The position numbers and the translations under genes are program-made. A stretch of DNA of 64,000 bases from Neonectria sp. B-13 (Eukaryota; Ascomycota; Sordariomycetes; Hypocreales; Nectriaceae): assembly GCA_002682825.1 (NCBI GenBank), contig NOKP01000023.1, positions 62,001-126,000 of the forward strand, written 5' to 3'. Below, piece by piece: positions 47,405 to 58,259 of the stretch (within the stretch, counting starts at the first letter, position 1; every line of letters starts with the position of its first letter). The notes beneath the pieces were generated by a model, which was given only the letters and a program-made list of their open reading frames with translations, did no database searches and was not told where the DNA came from.

Positions 47405-49975
47405 ATGGCGCCCGGCAACGGTAACGCCTCTGCGAACACGCGCAGGCACCGAGGCAGCAAGCTGGCCCAGCCGCCCAAGCCTGTCACGCCCGCCATCCCT
47501 TTGCCTCATGTGAAGCGCCAGGCTGCTGCTGCCGCCGCTGTCACAGCTTCTACCAACCCGCCGCGATCCGAGACGAAGAATACAAACGGTTCTGCGACTG
47601 CCAAGGTCAAGAAGGACACCAAAGCTCCCGTTTCTGCCGCGGATACGGCTGTTGCGGGCCCAGCCGTTAAGCTTGCGAAGAACTCCCGACCGGAACAGGG
47701 ACCCGAGACAACCAACGGCGCGGTCAAGGCAAATCACCAGGATTCTTCCGGTACGTACCATGCCCATGTAGTGTGTTTGCTCCCTTGGAAAACAAATAAA
47801 TCTGCCGTGGGGCTCTTGGCTGACTCTTCTCTTGCTGTTGCAGCCGCGTCCATCTCTGAACAGGCATCTACCATCAGCCAGCTGGACGATGCCCCCAAAG
47901 TCACCGCGACTACGACCTCGACCACGACCTCGGACCATCTCGATCAGCCCACCGCCCCTCCCAAGGCTACTACTGTTCGTGCCCAAGCTCCCGACCATCG
48001 CTCTCCCAACGACATTCCAGAGAAACCCAACGGCGTGGCCAGCAAGGGGGAAATGAAGCCCCATCCAGGTGAGGTAACTCGGTCAGGAGAGGGACGGTCA
48101 AACGTCCCCACTACGGTCGATCACCCTACTGCGAAACACCCCACCAAGGCTCGACCTCCTCCTGTTATATCTCCCTCTCGATACCAGATGCCTCCCTCCT
48201 TCCAGCCTGTCAATCGTCCCCTGGGTCTGGCTGCCAATGGTGACATGTCCCGAGCTCACCGTGTGCCCAATGGCCCTCACATGCACCAGCCGCACCCAAG
48301 CAATGGCAGCATCCACTTTGGCACTTTCCATGGCTCTACCAGCTCCTCGCCGGCCCCTCCGCTCTCCGGTGGCATCGCCCCTCCCCCGGGGATGCCCGGT
48401 CACGAAGGTCGACCGCCCTACATGGGACATGCCAACGGCTTCCCTCCGATGATGCCATACGGCGGCGATGTCACCTTCGACAACTACGGCAGGCCGTCCA
48501 TGGCATATGGGCCAATGGATTCGTACCCTCCATATGGCAACTTTGGGCCTTCGACGCCGCACAGCTTCCACGATTCGCAGACATCCGGCCACCCAGAGGA
48601 CAACGGCATGTTCAACCAATATCAGCCAGGGCCTCGAAACGGTGTAAATGGACTCGGCGATGACTCACCTAATCACCCCGGTAGAATGTTTGGCGGCCCC
48701 GAGTACCCCAGGATGCCAAATCACGGCCCCCCACCACACATGAATCCCCCGATGGATGAGGCGGATGGTCTAGTCGGCCACCTCCAGCAGCAATTCGGTG
48801 TGCCAGATTTTGCTGACTGCGTCTTGGAGCTTCGATACAATGATGCTCGTGCGCCTGTTCGCATCCCGGGTCACAGAATCTTACTTTCTCGGAGCCCTGA
48901 GGTCGCTAGCATCCTGGCGAAGCAGAACTCTCAATCATCTCCCCCGACGATTCTTCTCGAGACGAAGAGCAAGTGGATCCGATCCGACTCGTTCTACATT
49001 GCTGTCCAACGTCTCTATGGGCTTCCGCTTTTCTCAATCCCTCCGCCTCCTGCCGGCGTCAAGCAAGGCGATGCCGCCGACGCTGGTTCGGCGGTTGAGC
49101 GACTCGAATTTGCCTTATCCTATGCTGCTGCTGGTCACCTCCTCAACTGGGAGCCTGTTACTCGACGAGGTTGTGAGATTGCTATCCAGCTCATCAACTG
49201 GCAGACCATGGAGTGGGCACTCGAGTTTGCTCTCGAAGAGCATCTCGACAAGGCTTCTTACGACACGTACAAGTACGGGGAAGGATCCAGAGCAATCCTG
49301 AACGAAATCGTTACCTACATTATTAACAACCTTCCTCCGAACTTCATCCTCGATACGTCCGTTGATACGTCAGTTGCAGAGTCGAAGCAGTTCCGTCGCC
49401 TGCCATGTATTCCTATTCCTAGTCCTCCCACCGCGCTCGCAACCCCAGGCCCTGCGATTGCGCGTGGAACTTCGCTGCACCTAGGTAGAGTGCGCCACTC
49501 TCAACAGATCACCGGCATCCAGTTCGGAGACCTCTCCATGCCAGCGGGTAAGAACCCGGCCACGGAAAACCAGGCCTCTCGACCAGCCTACCAACCATCC
49601 CATGCTGTCCTCTCTCGAGTCTTGCTCAACATTCCCTTCACCCATCTCAAGATGGCACTTGAGCCCGCAGGCACGAACAATGCGAATGGATGGAACAACG
49701 CAGAGCACCGGTACTATATCGTCAGAGATGTGGTGGTGGAACGCGAGCGACGCAGGCTGCAGGCTGTGGACGCCATCCGTGATGGACGAATTCCAGGCTG
49801 GGAGTCGATCTGGAAGCAGCTTTCTACCCCGGAACCACGATACTTTGATCAATGGAGTGTCCTGGGCTGGAAAGAGGAGATCTCTCAGTACGGAAATCCG
49901 GAGGGACCGACTCTCGGCCGCACATGGGTTCCCCTGATGGAACCCCAGAACGGGAACGCGGCCGAGTATCCCTGA
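47405..49975 (+). CDS. BTB-like domain protein
   Basis: Two exons, 47405-47750 and 47844-49975, giving 825 residues. The intron (47751-47843, gtacgt...ttgcag) is 93 nt with no stop, so retention would add 31 residues (856 total). The first ~420 residues are Ala/Thr/Pro-rich and then Pro/Gly/Met-rich disordered sequence (FGTFHGSTSSSPAPP, MPYGGDVTFDNYGRP). A BTB/POZ-like fold begins about residue 424 (FADCVLELRYNDARAPVRIPGHRILLSRSPEVASIL), followed by a C-terminal helical region (SAVERLEFALSYAAAGHLL, QTMEWALEFALEEHL) like a BACK domain. BTB proteins dimerise and often recruit cullin-3 ligases or transcription co-factors. Which applies here is unknown. The family is a conserved one in filamentous fungi by layout. 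Confidence 0.82.
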   Translation: MAPGNGNASANTRRHRGSKLAQPPKPVTPAIPLPHVKRQAAAAAAVTASTNPPRSETKNTNGSATAKVKKDTKAPVSAADTAVAGPAVKLAKNSRPEQGPETTNGAVKANHQDSSGTYHAHVVCLLPWKTNKSAVGLLADSSLAVAAASISEQASTISQLDDAPKVTATTTSTTTSDHLDQPTAPPKATTVRAQAPDHRSPNDIPEKPNGVASKGEMKPHPGEVTRSGEGRSNVPTTVDHPTAKHPTKARPPPVISPSRYQMPPSFQPVNRPLGLAANGDMSRAHRVPNGPHMHQPHPSNGSIHFGTFHGSTSSSPAPPLSGGIAPPPGMPGHEGRPPYMGHANGFPPMMPYGGDVTFDNYGRPSMAYGPMDSYPPYGNFGPSTPHSFHDSQTSGHPEDNGMFNQYQPGPRNGVNGLGDDSPNHPGRMFGGPEYPRMPNHGPPPHMNPPMDEADGLVGHLQQQFGVPDFADCVLELRYNDARAPVRIPGHRILLSRSPEVASILAKQNSQSSPPTILLETKSKWIRSDSFYIAVQRLYGLPLFSIPPPPAGVKQGDAADAGSAVERLEFALSYAAAGHLLNWEPVTRRGCEIAIQLINWQTMEWALEFALEEHLDKASYDTYKYGEGSRAILNEIVTYIINNLPPNFILDTSVDTSVAESKQFRRLPCIPIPSPPTALATPGPAIARGTSLHLGRVRHSQQITGIQFGDLSMPAGKNPATENQASRPAYQPSHAVLSRVLLNIPFTHLKMALEPAGTNNANGWNNAEHRYYIVRDVVVERERRRLQAVDAIRDGRIPGWESIWKQLSTPEPRYFDQWSVLGWKEEISQYGNPEGPTLGRTWVPLMEPQNGNAAEYP

Positions 49976-52065
49976 GTGAGCAGGGGTGGGCGCTCTGACG
50001 AGTTACGATTTTTGCAGCGATATGGCGAGTTGGCATGTGCGTTTTTGCATTACGATCAAAAGTACTGGTTTCCCTTTTTTGCCTAATTCTTTTTTAACGC
50101 CTGACTTAATTCCTGAGAATGGCACCGATTTGCTGTTCTTGTTTGGAAGGATGGCCCCTTTTTTGTGGGCGTGGATTCGACAGAAGTTTCGTCGGATACT
50201 CAGGATGACATCGAGAAGGGCTCTAGCCTACCTCGGGATGGGAACCTTCTCAGCTCCTCGCCTGAAGCGATTGCATTGAGGTGGAACTAATGTTGCCTCG
50301 GCGGGCGAGTTAACACTGGCTCTTGGGGAGCTTGCTTTTGAAAAAGCCTGGATTGCATCTAAAACGGGAGACGCCTGATTCAGAGATGAAGGCAGGAGGG
50401 GAGTTGGAAACGGAAACAAAAAGTCACATGGAAAGGGGAATGGTGGGAGATGGAAGCATACGGGCGACCTAGGGCTGGGTTTGGAGGATGGTTTGGTCTG
50501 GGAGAACCTCTAAACCCAAGAGAGAAGCTGCGAGAATGGGATAGCTTTGGCCTTGGGTCAATGTCCGACATTGCTGATGGGGAGGACAATGGCAATGGTG
50601 GAAGGGACTGATCCGGAGTTGGTCAGTGATCTTAAGACGGAACTTTGGCCTGAAGGGAAGGGAAAGGGAGTTTTGGGAAAGGGGACAAGGAACGAGGGGC
50701 TCAAGGCCAAGGGCCAAGGAAGGCCAAAGGACGGAGGGGATGGACAGAGGTGAAAACAAAAAAAGATTGGTTCGTCAGTCTGCCTATGTACATCTAATGC
50801 CTAGGTAGACGAGGCATGGGCAGCAGGAACCGGGAATCAAAAGACGTGAGGACGTCAGCCAACCGAAGCAAACCTAGTTTACGATATGTTAGGTGGTAGG
50901 GTAGGAAATGATGCTCAAGCCTGCCTTCGGTGTACTGTACTGTGAGGTGTCCTTGGTCTTGCATGAATCAATCAAGATATCGGCCAAGTGCGGGATGGGC
51001 TGAGATAAGATGAGGCCATGCGACGCCACGTCTTTTTTCATGCAAGGCGTGCGTGGTTGGCTGATGGGCTCTCGTTCAGGCTATGCGACCAGCTGGTCGC
51101 TACTGTCAGTTATGTCTGTCTGAAGAGGGGAGGGAGGAGGACTGTTCCAGGGTTGTTTAGGGGCTTGGAAGTCAGTCGACAGCTTAGATCCGGGGGAGGG
51201 TCCTCTTTAAGGAAGATGATAGCCTCGACCATGGTTTATCCAAGATTTGATAGACGAAGAAATACACGTTCGGGGTAAAACCCCGTCGACGTACGAACAC
51301 CGTATCAAAGATCCTTGGCGGGTGGGGAATCCTTGCACAACTGAACCATGCCAATCATGCCCATCTCTCGCGCCATCGTCATAACGGCTGTGGGCGGATT
51401 GGATTGGTTTGGTCCATCCTCATATCATCCAGCGCGCAGGCAGTGCAGTGTGTGGCCAACCCAGTTGCCTAGGTGCTTCAACCGCTAATCATGCACTATG
51501 CCCGCTAAGACTCCGCTAACACATGCGCTGAAAGTGGCCTGCCCCGCCCCCGTAATCTGCCCGCGGGAGCCGGACCATTAAAGACAGCCGAGCCGAGGCT
51601 CTCCTCCACCCCAGCTTTGCTTTCCATTCCATGTGTGGCTCGCTCTCCACTGCTCATTCAATCTCATTTCAATTCCTGCTAGACGGACGCGACGAACGCA
51701 CAACTCTGCACCAACACACACACGATCATTTCAACCTCGCCCAGTCCCTCCTTCTACTCCCATTTCTCAATACCGACCGTCGTTGTACTTCAACGATCCT
51801 CGAATTGCGCCGAACGCGCTCCGTGTTATCGCTGGCTTGGATGCCGTCGACAGCTCTCCCGATGCGCCGCGCAATTGGAGCTCGTGCACCTGCCACCTCG
51901 TGAGCTCTCCCGATAACGACCAACACGAAGACTGGACGTCGACCTCGAGCCGCCCAGCGACCAGCAAGCGATAGAGCACCTCTATTGTCACCACCGCCTC
52001 TCGGAACTTTGTTCCTCTGCTTCCACGATAGACCCCCTTAGACTCTGGACTCTGGACCCCCGACA
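49976..52065. other. Intergenic region between the BTB-like and TMEM135-like genes
   Basis: 2.1 kb. The left half is G/A-rich with many open but motif-free frames. The segment 51600-52065 is a long C-rich leader of the next gene with a frame open at 51631-51974 that could be a short upstream frame; its product shows no family resemblance. No other feature supported. Confidence 0.5.
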
Positions 52066-53938
52066 ATGGCGGCACCCACACCCTCCAGCGATCCGTCCCG
52101 GGCGCGACAAACCTCCGTCGCAGCCTCACCTTCGGCCTCATCCTCGTCGTCGAGAGCCGCGTCTGACCCCGTCCTGCGCAACGCCCTGCGATACACCATC
52201 TCGGCGCGCGAATATGCCAGCCTGCACAAGTACATCTTATCGCGATCCCGTGTCCTCCGGCGCACCACACCGGCCCCCAGCCGGGTTGAGAAAGCACTCC
52301 AGCCTCCCAAGGGCGGCGACGACTACAATGCCAGGACCATCCGCCATGTTCTCAGGGTCTTTGTAGGGACCTGGCTGGGCATGAAGGGGTTGGATGTCAT
52401 CAAGAAGCGCATGGGCGATAAGGAGTAGGTTCATCCCTGGAGGCTGTTGACAAGTGTCGTCTTGACTAACCGACCACAACAGAGCGAATGCGAAAGCCAA
52501 GAAGCAGCCCTTTTACAAGTCTGCCGCCCTGAGACTGTCGCTATCCCTCTCGACTATTCTCTTCCTCTACCGGCTCCTCTTCCGCTTCCTCACCCGGTTG
52601 CGCGTGCACCTGCTGGATCCCCAGGTCGAGCCTTTCCGAATGCGCAACCCGCGCACCGCCGCCACCCTCACATCGCCATATGCCCCGGCTGTTGGTGCAT
52701 CATTCGCGGGTCTCGCGCTCGGCATTTTCCCCCCTGAGAAGATGCGCGTCACCATTGCCATCTACGCTACCTTCCGCGCCCTCGAGTTTAGCTGGAACCT
52801 GTTCGAGGGCGAAGGCCTTATCTGGGGCCGCAAGGGGGGTATTCCCAAGGAGCGCCCTTGGTGGTTTGGCAGCTGGATGTTGCAGCCGCTGGCATATGGC
52901 CAGCTGCTCCATGCCGCCGTCTTTGATCGTGACTGCTTCCCCAAGGTCAGTAGTATTCCTAGAGGACTGGACATCAAGAAGGGTTCGCGACAAGGGAAGA
53001 CTAGGAAGACTAACGTAACAATAGCCTGTCGGAGACTTCATCTTCAAGAGCTCCTCCACTTATCTGCATACGCGCCCGCAGGACTGGCCATCCAACCTCA
53101 AGTGGCCGCAGACGTCCCAGATTGTCGACAGTCTGGCCCAGATGGCACGCCTCAACTGGCCGTATGTCCACCCTTGAATCACTACTTGAGCTGCTCAACC
53201 AACTGACATGGCGATAGTACCTACATCTCGCCGACTCTGTTCCCCAACAAGCTCGATGTTCTCCCTGCTTCTCTCGCTGCGATTGCGCCCTTGACCTCCC
53301 GAGCACATCCGCTCATCACATCGCTTTCGTGTGCGACCCTCCACCCCTCCGACCCGTCCTGCGCCCGGAACTACCTTACTTTCTGGCTCAACTCGTTCCC
53401 GCCGTTGGCTCGCTTCTTCGTCGTCCTCTACTCGGCCCTGACCGTTGTGCCCCGTCTCTCGACCCTCTACCACAGCCCCCTAGCCACCCTCCAGCGCATC
53501 ATCTCCCGCGCGCTCCGCACGTCCACCTACGCGACCGGTGCTATTTCTACCGCCTGGGCCTCCATCTGCTTCTTCCAGACCTGGCTCCCGCGTCACGTCC
53601 TAGCTACCCAGCGCTTCTTCCTCGGCGGCTTCTTCGCCGGTCTCTGGGCCTGGGTCGAGCGCCGACACGGTCGTGGCGTCTTCCTGTACACGGCTCGTGC
53701 GAGCGTCGACAGCCTCTGGAAAGTGGGCGTCAAGCGGCGCTGGTGGAAGAGCATGAAGGGCGGCGACGTCTGGGTCTTCATGCTGGCCCTCATGGTCACG
53801 GGTGCTGTCTACGAGCGCGATGCGCAGGCCATCCGCGAGGGCAACTGGAGAAAGGGTATGAGCTGGGTGAGAGGCGAGGGCTGGAGGGATTATAGCGTGG
53901 AGGATGATGATGAGGAGGAGCAAGAGAAGGAAGACTGA
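52066..53938 (+). CDS. TMEM135-like multi-pass membrane protein
   Basis: Four exons, 52066-52424, 52483-52945, 53025-53161 and 53218-53938, giving 559 residues. The introns are 58, 79 and 56 nt. The N-terminus is Ser/Ala-rich and disordered, followed by several hydrophobic segments (GTWLGMKGLDVIKK, LRLSLSLSTILFLYRLLF, APAVGASFAGLALGIFPP, FVVLYSALTVVPRLSTLY, AISTAWASICFFQTWL, RFFLGGFFAGLWAWVERR), with Trp-rich loops. The glycine-rich, Trp-flanked helices (FFLGGFFAGLWAW) match the TMEM135/Tim17-related group, whose members act at peroxisomes and mitochondria. The C-terminus is acidic (EDDDEEEQEKED). The membrane-protein call is firm and the family call moderate; peroxisomal location is by family analogy. 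Confidence 0.8.
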
Positions 53939-54240
53939 GGTCGATTTTTAATGTATCATGAAAGTTTGTGGAGTTTGAGGCGAACTGAGCTGGTGGGTTC
54001 ACCTACGGGTGTCTGGGCAACTACTGGGATAATGAGGGCTGGTTCTGAGTATTATATATCCAATTAATTCTTCGATTCTCTATTGCTTGCTGATTCCAGG
54101 GCATACCACTTTTAAGGCTAAAATCTGAAAGACGGTTCATCCCAACGCTATGAATGACTTGACGTGAGAAATGAGGGCACATCATGTATCACCTTCAACA
54201 ACAACCCTTCTCACTGGCAGACGGCTGCGCCGCAAAGCGC
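53939..54240. other. Convergent intergenic region
   Basis: About 300 bp, AT-rich, holding the 3' ends of two converging genes. No gene seen. Confidence 0.55.
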
Positions 54241-54909
54241 CTACACCAACTTGACAAGGTGAAATACACAGGCAATTAGCTTCAACCAAATGATAACTGC
54301 ACCAGAGAGGGTAACGAGAATAGCTAGGCCACCCGCAAACAGAGCGACGTCTTTGAGAAACTCGCCGGAGCTGGGCACATGTTCTTGATCCTGCACTTTT
54401 CGTTTGAGTCCCGTGCAACGTGCAAGTGGCTTGTCGAGTTCATTCTCGCTCAGAGCCTCTCGTGTCCGAAGGCCAATTCTATAACATTGGTTGTACAACG
54501 GACTCTGCAAGTCGGGGCTGCTAACATACCTTGGCAGGGCGACGTCCTCGGGCGAGGGTGTGATTTGGGCGCTTAGAGCCTCTTGTCCCTGCGAGATATT
54601 CATGCGTGGTTTGCCATATATAAGGCTCTGTAAGTCGGCGCAGTCAACGCTCTTTGGCAGGTCGACAGCCTGTGGTGACAGTGTCAGCGGGCTCAAGCAC
54701 AGCTGGGAGAGGAATGTCGCGTGTGTATTTGGGGTGAACTCTACACTCAAAGGAGACACCAACTCGGGGTTGTATCTCGCAGCTGTTCTTCGGGGGTAGG
54801 GGAGGTCGATGAGCTCTAAGTCCAAGGTGTCTGGCATAGGGCTCCGGCAATGCTGAGAGAATAAATTCGGGCGATGAGGGCAGACTGCGCGAAGTGGCAG
54901 ATCCGACAT
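54241..54909 (-). CDS. Orphan tail-anchored protein with internal duplication
   Basis: A single exon of 222 residues. No family recognised. Residues about 76-113 and 115-154 are two diverged copies of one unit: both contain Leu-Pro, then a Ser/Asp-x-x-Asp-Leu-Gln-Ser motif (CADLQSLIYG / SPDLQSPLYN), then an Arg-x-x-(Gln/Thr)-x-x-EALS ending. A hydrophobic helix at about 188-215 (ALFAGGLAILVTLSGAVIIWLK) near the C-terminus and no signal peptide suggest a tail-anchored membrane protein. A promoter-side neighbour on the other strand starts at 55593. Single-frame openness, start context and the repeat support real coding; no more can be said. Confidence 0.6.
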   Translation of the reverse strand: MSDLPLRAVCPHRPNLFSQHCRSPMPDTLDLELIDLPYPRRTAARYNPELVSPLSVEFTPNTHATFLSQLCLSPLTLSPQAVDLPKSVDCADLQSLIYGKPRMNISQGQEALSAQITPSPEDVALPRYVSSPDLQSPLYNQCYRIGLRTREALSENELDKPLARCTGLKRKVQDQEHVPSSGEFLKDVALFAGGLAILVTLSGAVIIWLKLIACVFHLVKLV

Positions 54910-55592
54910 GGTGTTAGTGGTGGTGAAGCGTGTAAGTGGAAGTGCACTGTCTCCAACGGCGTTCTGACTTTTGTGTTAATACCGAGAGACTAGTGAGTTT
55001 TGGTGGTTAAGAAACAGTGGGAGTTTCCGAGCCGCTTAACGTGGCTATCTTATAACCAGCAGTCATCTGCCTGTTTTCTGCAGCTGGTAAATATGGGATG
55101 GCTTGGCTGAACAGCGAAGGTGAAGACAAAGAAGCGGGCGTATCCGCGGAACACGGACTAGCACCTGAGCCTGGCTTCATTGTTCGTGGAGGTCTGTTCT
55201 CATGACAGCTCATATTAAAGATATATGGTAATGGTACCCATGTTCTAGCGGTTTTAGAGACATACGCAGAACTCTGCGGCAAGATGTGATTTCTATGAAC
55301 AAGACGAAGAAGGGTGATATTCCGATGTTAGGCTGTCTCGAGATCAAGAGATGCCTCCGATCGAGAAGAACGGTTGAATGTTCACTTCACTTACACCTCA
55401 AGTTCGTGGTACATTAACTTAGGCAGCATCTAAACCGAGTATAAATACTTCGATTGTCTGACATTTCAACGACAAACCGAACCAACGACTCCCCTATTCA
55501 ACCCTAAGGGAGATCTCCAACAAAGATCTTCAACCCGTCAATATCTACACAATCTATTCCGACCAAGTCAACAACTACCTTCGTCTTTCACG
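54910..55592. other. Divergent promoter region of two orphan genes
   Basis: About 680 bp between two genes that start outward. The right end is a C/A-rich leader of the 55593 gene. An AT-richer stretch lies at 55370-55450. No other feature seen. Confidence 0.5.
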
Positions 55593-56879
55593 ATGTCGGC
55601 CGAGACACACGGCACGTCCCCTGAGATCGACGTTCCAGACGTACAACAGGAACCCCAGTCCCCCTTTGGCGATAGCCCCCCTGCTGACCGCGATGCTAGC
55701 ATCGACTCTTCCACGAGCAGGTTCATCGAAATCCCGTCTCCGTCCTCGTCGATTTTGCGACACCCGCAGTCGGCGCAGCAGCCGGATGTAGGAGATGACC
55801 AGGCGCCGGTGAACGACACCCCCGAGCCCCCGGAGACCTACTGGCTCAGAATCGCGGAAGTCCCCAATGTGAGTCTGGAGGAGAGAATCGCCGACGGGTC
55901 ATGCCTCTTCGGCACCCAGGACGACAACGCCCTTTTTGAAGTCGGCAGATACCGCTCAACCATGGCAGGCTACATCGTCTCGAGCTACACCCTCCCCGGG
56001 AACGAGTATCGCGCCGCCCTCAGGGGCCAGAGTCTGGCCGACGAGGTCAAGTTCGAGTACGATAGCCTCTGGCTTCAGGTGCAGATATTCTGGGACACGA
56101 TGATACGCATGCAGCCCAACCCCATCGCTGGCGACCCTCGAGAGCTCGAGGTTGCCGTGGATCTCATGGCCGACGTGGCCGCCGGCCGCCTCATCGCCGA
56201 CATCCGGCCCGGCTACGCTCCCGAAGTCGCCCTCCGCAACATCAAGGAGCTGCGTCGTCGTCTGCAGAGACTCGAGCTGGTGCTGAGAACCGCCATCGCC
56301 GTCTGCGGTAAGGCCCCCAAGCTACACTGCGGCTGCATCACGGCCCTCGCTCTGAAGCGCGGCAAGGACAAGTCGAGCCTGTGGTCGCGGCTGTTCGGCA
56401 CCAACGCCGAGGACTCGCAGGGCTCCGAGGATCGCCACTTCCGCGTCCGCGATGTGGCATGTCTTCTGCGTCTAGAGGACTTCCTGACGCACGTGTCGCG
56501 GGAGTTCGAGCGGCAGCTGAACCGACGTCCCGAGCCGGAGAGCCTGGTGATGACGGCCATAAGCTTCATGGACAAGCCCATCGCCGACATCCTGGACGGC
56601 GACAAGATCCGCTCCGTCATGGACCTGAAGCACGCATGGGTTAGGGTGCTCTGCAGTGCGACTTTCCGTACGGCCGTGGTGCACGACGTGCAGGCGCTGG
56701 TGAGCGACGCCGTTGCGTTCCGGAAGAAGCACGGGCACGCGGATCACCGCGACGGATGCGACCAGCGCGGCGAGAAGAGCGGCAGCTTCATCCGACAGCT
56801 GTCGCGGCCGGGACTGTCGGACGCGGCTCGGCCTGGGTTCAAACCGAGTCCGCTACGCGCCATCTTCAAGAAGGCTTAG
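55593..56879 (+). CDS. Hypothetical protein, intron-less, acidic N-terminus
   Basis: A single exon of 428 residues. The first ~80 residues are acidic, Ser/Pro/Asp-rich and disordered (ETHGTSPEIDVPDVQQEPQS). A mainly helical core follows, with Trp/Tyr-rich stretches (TYWLRIAEVPNVSLEERI, EVKFEYDSLWLQVQIFWDTM) and basic segments (RRRLQRLELVLRT). Four cysteines near 220-250 (AVCGKAPKLHCGCIT) could bind metal but form no known finger. The C-terminus is Arg/Lys- and Ser-rich. No signal peptide or membrane segment. Codon usage is strongly GC3-biased, as in the well-supported genes nearby, which supports translation. Family not recognised. Confidence 0.7.
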   Translation: MSAETHGTSPEIDVPDVQQEPQSPFGDSPPADRDASIDSSTSRFIEIPSPSSSILRHPQSAQQPDVGDDQAPVNDTPEPPETYWLRIAEVPNVSLEERIADGSCLFGTQDDNALFEVGRYRSTMAGYIVSSYTLPGNEYRAALRGQSLADEVKFEYDSLWLQVQIFWDTMIRMQPNPIAGDPRELEVAVDLMADVAAGRLIADIRPGYAPEVALRNIKELRRRLQRLELVLRTAIAVCGKAPKLHCGCITALALKRGKDKSSLWSRLFGTNAEDSQGSEDRHFRVRDVACLLRLEDFLTHVSREFERQLNRRPEPESLVMTAISFMDKPIADILDGDKIRSVMDLKHAWVRVLCSATFRTAVVHDVQALVSDAVAFRKKHGHADHRDGCDQRGEKSGSFIRQLSRPGLSDAARPGFKPSPLRAIFKKA

Positions 56880-58259
56880 AGAGCGGGAGTGACGCGGGCG
56901 AGACGGAGGTGAGACGGAGGTGAGACGGAGGGTCATGGTGTAAGTTTGATATGATAGCATAAGACAGGATGTCGCGAATTCGAGAGTTGGGGTTCTTAGG
57001 ATCTTGTTCCCTACGAATAGTGACTGTATAGTGCTGTCTTACTGTGGCCTGTCGAAACAGATACCCCCATTTTACGTTAGCATCTCATAACAAGTACGAA
57101 GACTTGTTCTTTATGCTACAACTTCAGCTCGTGGCAATACTGTTTCAAGCGGAAGTTACGTTAACAGAAAAGGTAGATTAGTCGTAGTACTGGGACGAAG
57201 TATTTCATATTTCCCGGCGATGCTAGAGCTCAGGGGCTAGATTCATGTACGACATAATCACCATCCATGGTCTTATTGTTTGAGGTCCAGGGTTGCTGCA
57301 TGTCCCGAAACCATCAACTCTTGGCTGACAACGATCGCCCCCCTAGGACTGAAACATTGACTTCTGTCCCCAATCAAACCTAGATTTCTTGAAAATTGTG
57401 ACACTTCTGGGTCAAGACCCAGGACGGCCAGAGAATATCCGCTCAAACACAAGGTTTGGTGTTGGACAGAACCTACAAACTCTTCCTCGCCAGATCTATG
57501 AGAAACCAAGTACCGAACGGGCTCATGGTACATTGTATTGGCCTGCATGTTCAAGCTGGAAGGCAATTCCGAGTTCATGGTGCATCTCACGTTTGGAGGT
57601 CTCGCTAATCGTGTATAGACTGGCATGTCGTTTAAAACCCCGGGCCTGGCTCTTTTCTCCTCGCTCGTTCACCACTCGGAACTTCAACACCCGTCGACAA
57701 GGTGCTGACAAACATCCATGATGGTTCACTCGGTACGAAATGATCAAAGCAACGGCATAACAACACTTGTTACCCTCTCGGCATCGAGCACATAGCACGT
57801 TTCGATTCGTTTAGGGACGACGCGTCAGTGAAAATATAGTTTTTGTGCTTGATTCAAGCCAACTTCAACGTCATACCTTAAGGGCTCCACAGGCGTTGAG
57901 ACATCACTCAACCAGAGACATTGATTCACCAGTGGCCGAGTATGCATAATCATGATTAGTCAAACAAACCAGAATTATTCGCTAGTCCCGCTCTATCGTC
58001 GAGCTACCCAGGTCAATGGCCTTGAGGCCGTTCCAATATAGTAATAGATGATTGTAAACAAAAGTGTTTTCCTCTAAGTTCCCAAACGCCGATTCCCCTT
58101 CCAAGAATGGTCTATCTTGAGCTAGGTATATGCTGCCGTAATTCGTCGTGAATATTGTAGTGTCGTGTAAAAGTCGTGGCACGACTGTCGTCGTGTTGAA
58201 AGACCCATCCGGGATGATGGTAAAGTGGTGGAGCGGTGCGAATTCTCTCATCCCCAGCC
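56880..58259. other. Intergenic region
   Basis: About 1.4 kb with no gene. It begins with a short tandem repeat (separate entry); the rest is AT-richer and has only short frames. Confidence 0.55.
56900..56931 (+). repeat. Three-copy 11-bp repeat just after a stop codon
   Basis: The unit gagacggaggt occurs at 56900-56910, 56911-56921 and, partly, 56922-56931, immediately downstream of the stop of the intron-less orphan. Confidence 0.85.
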
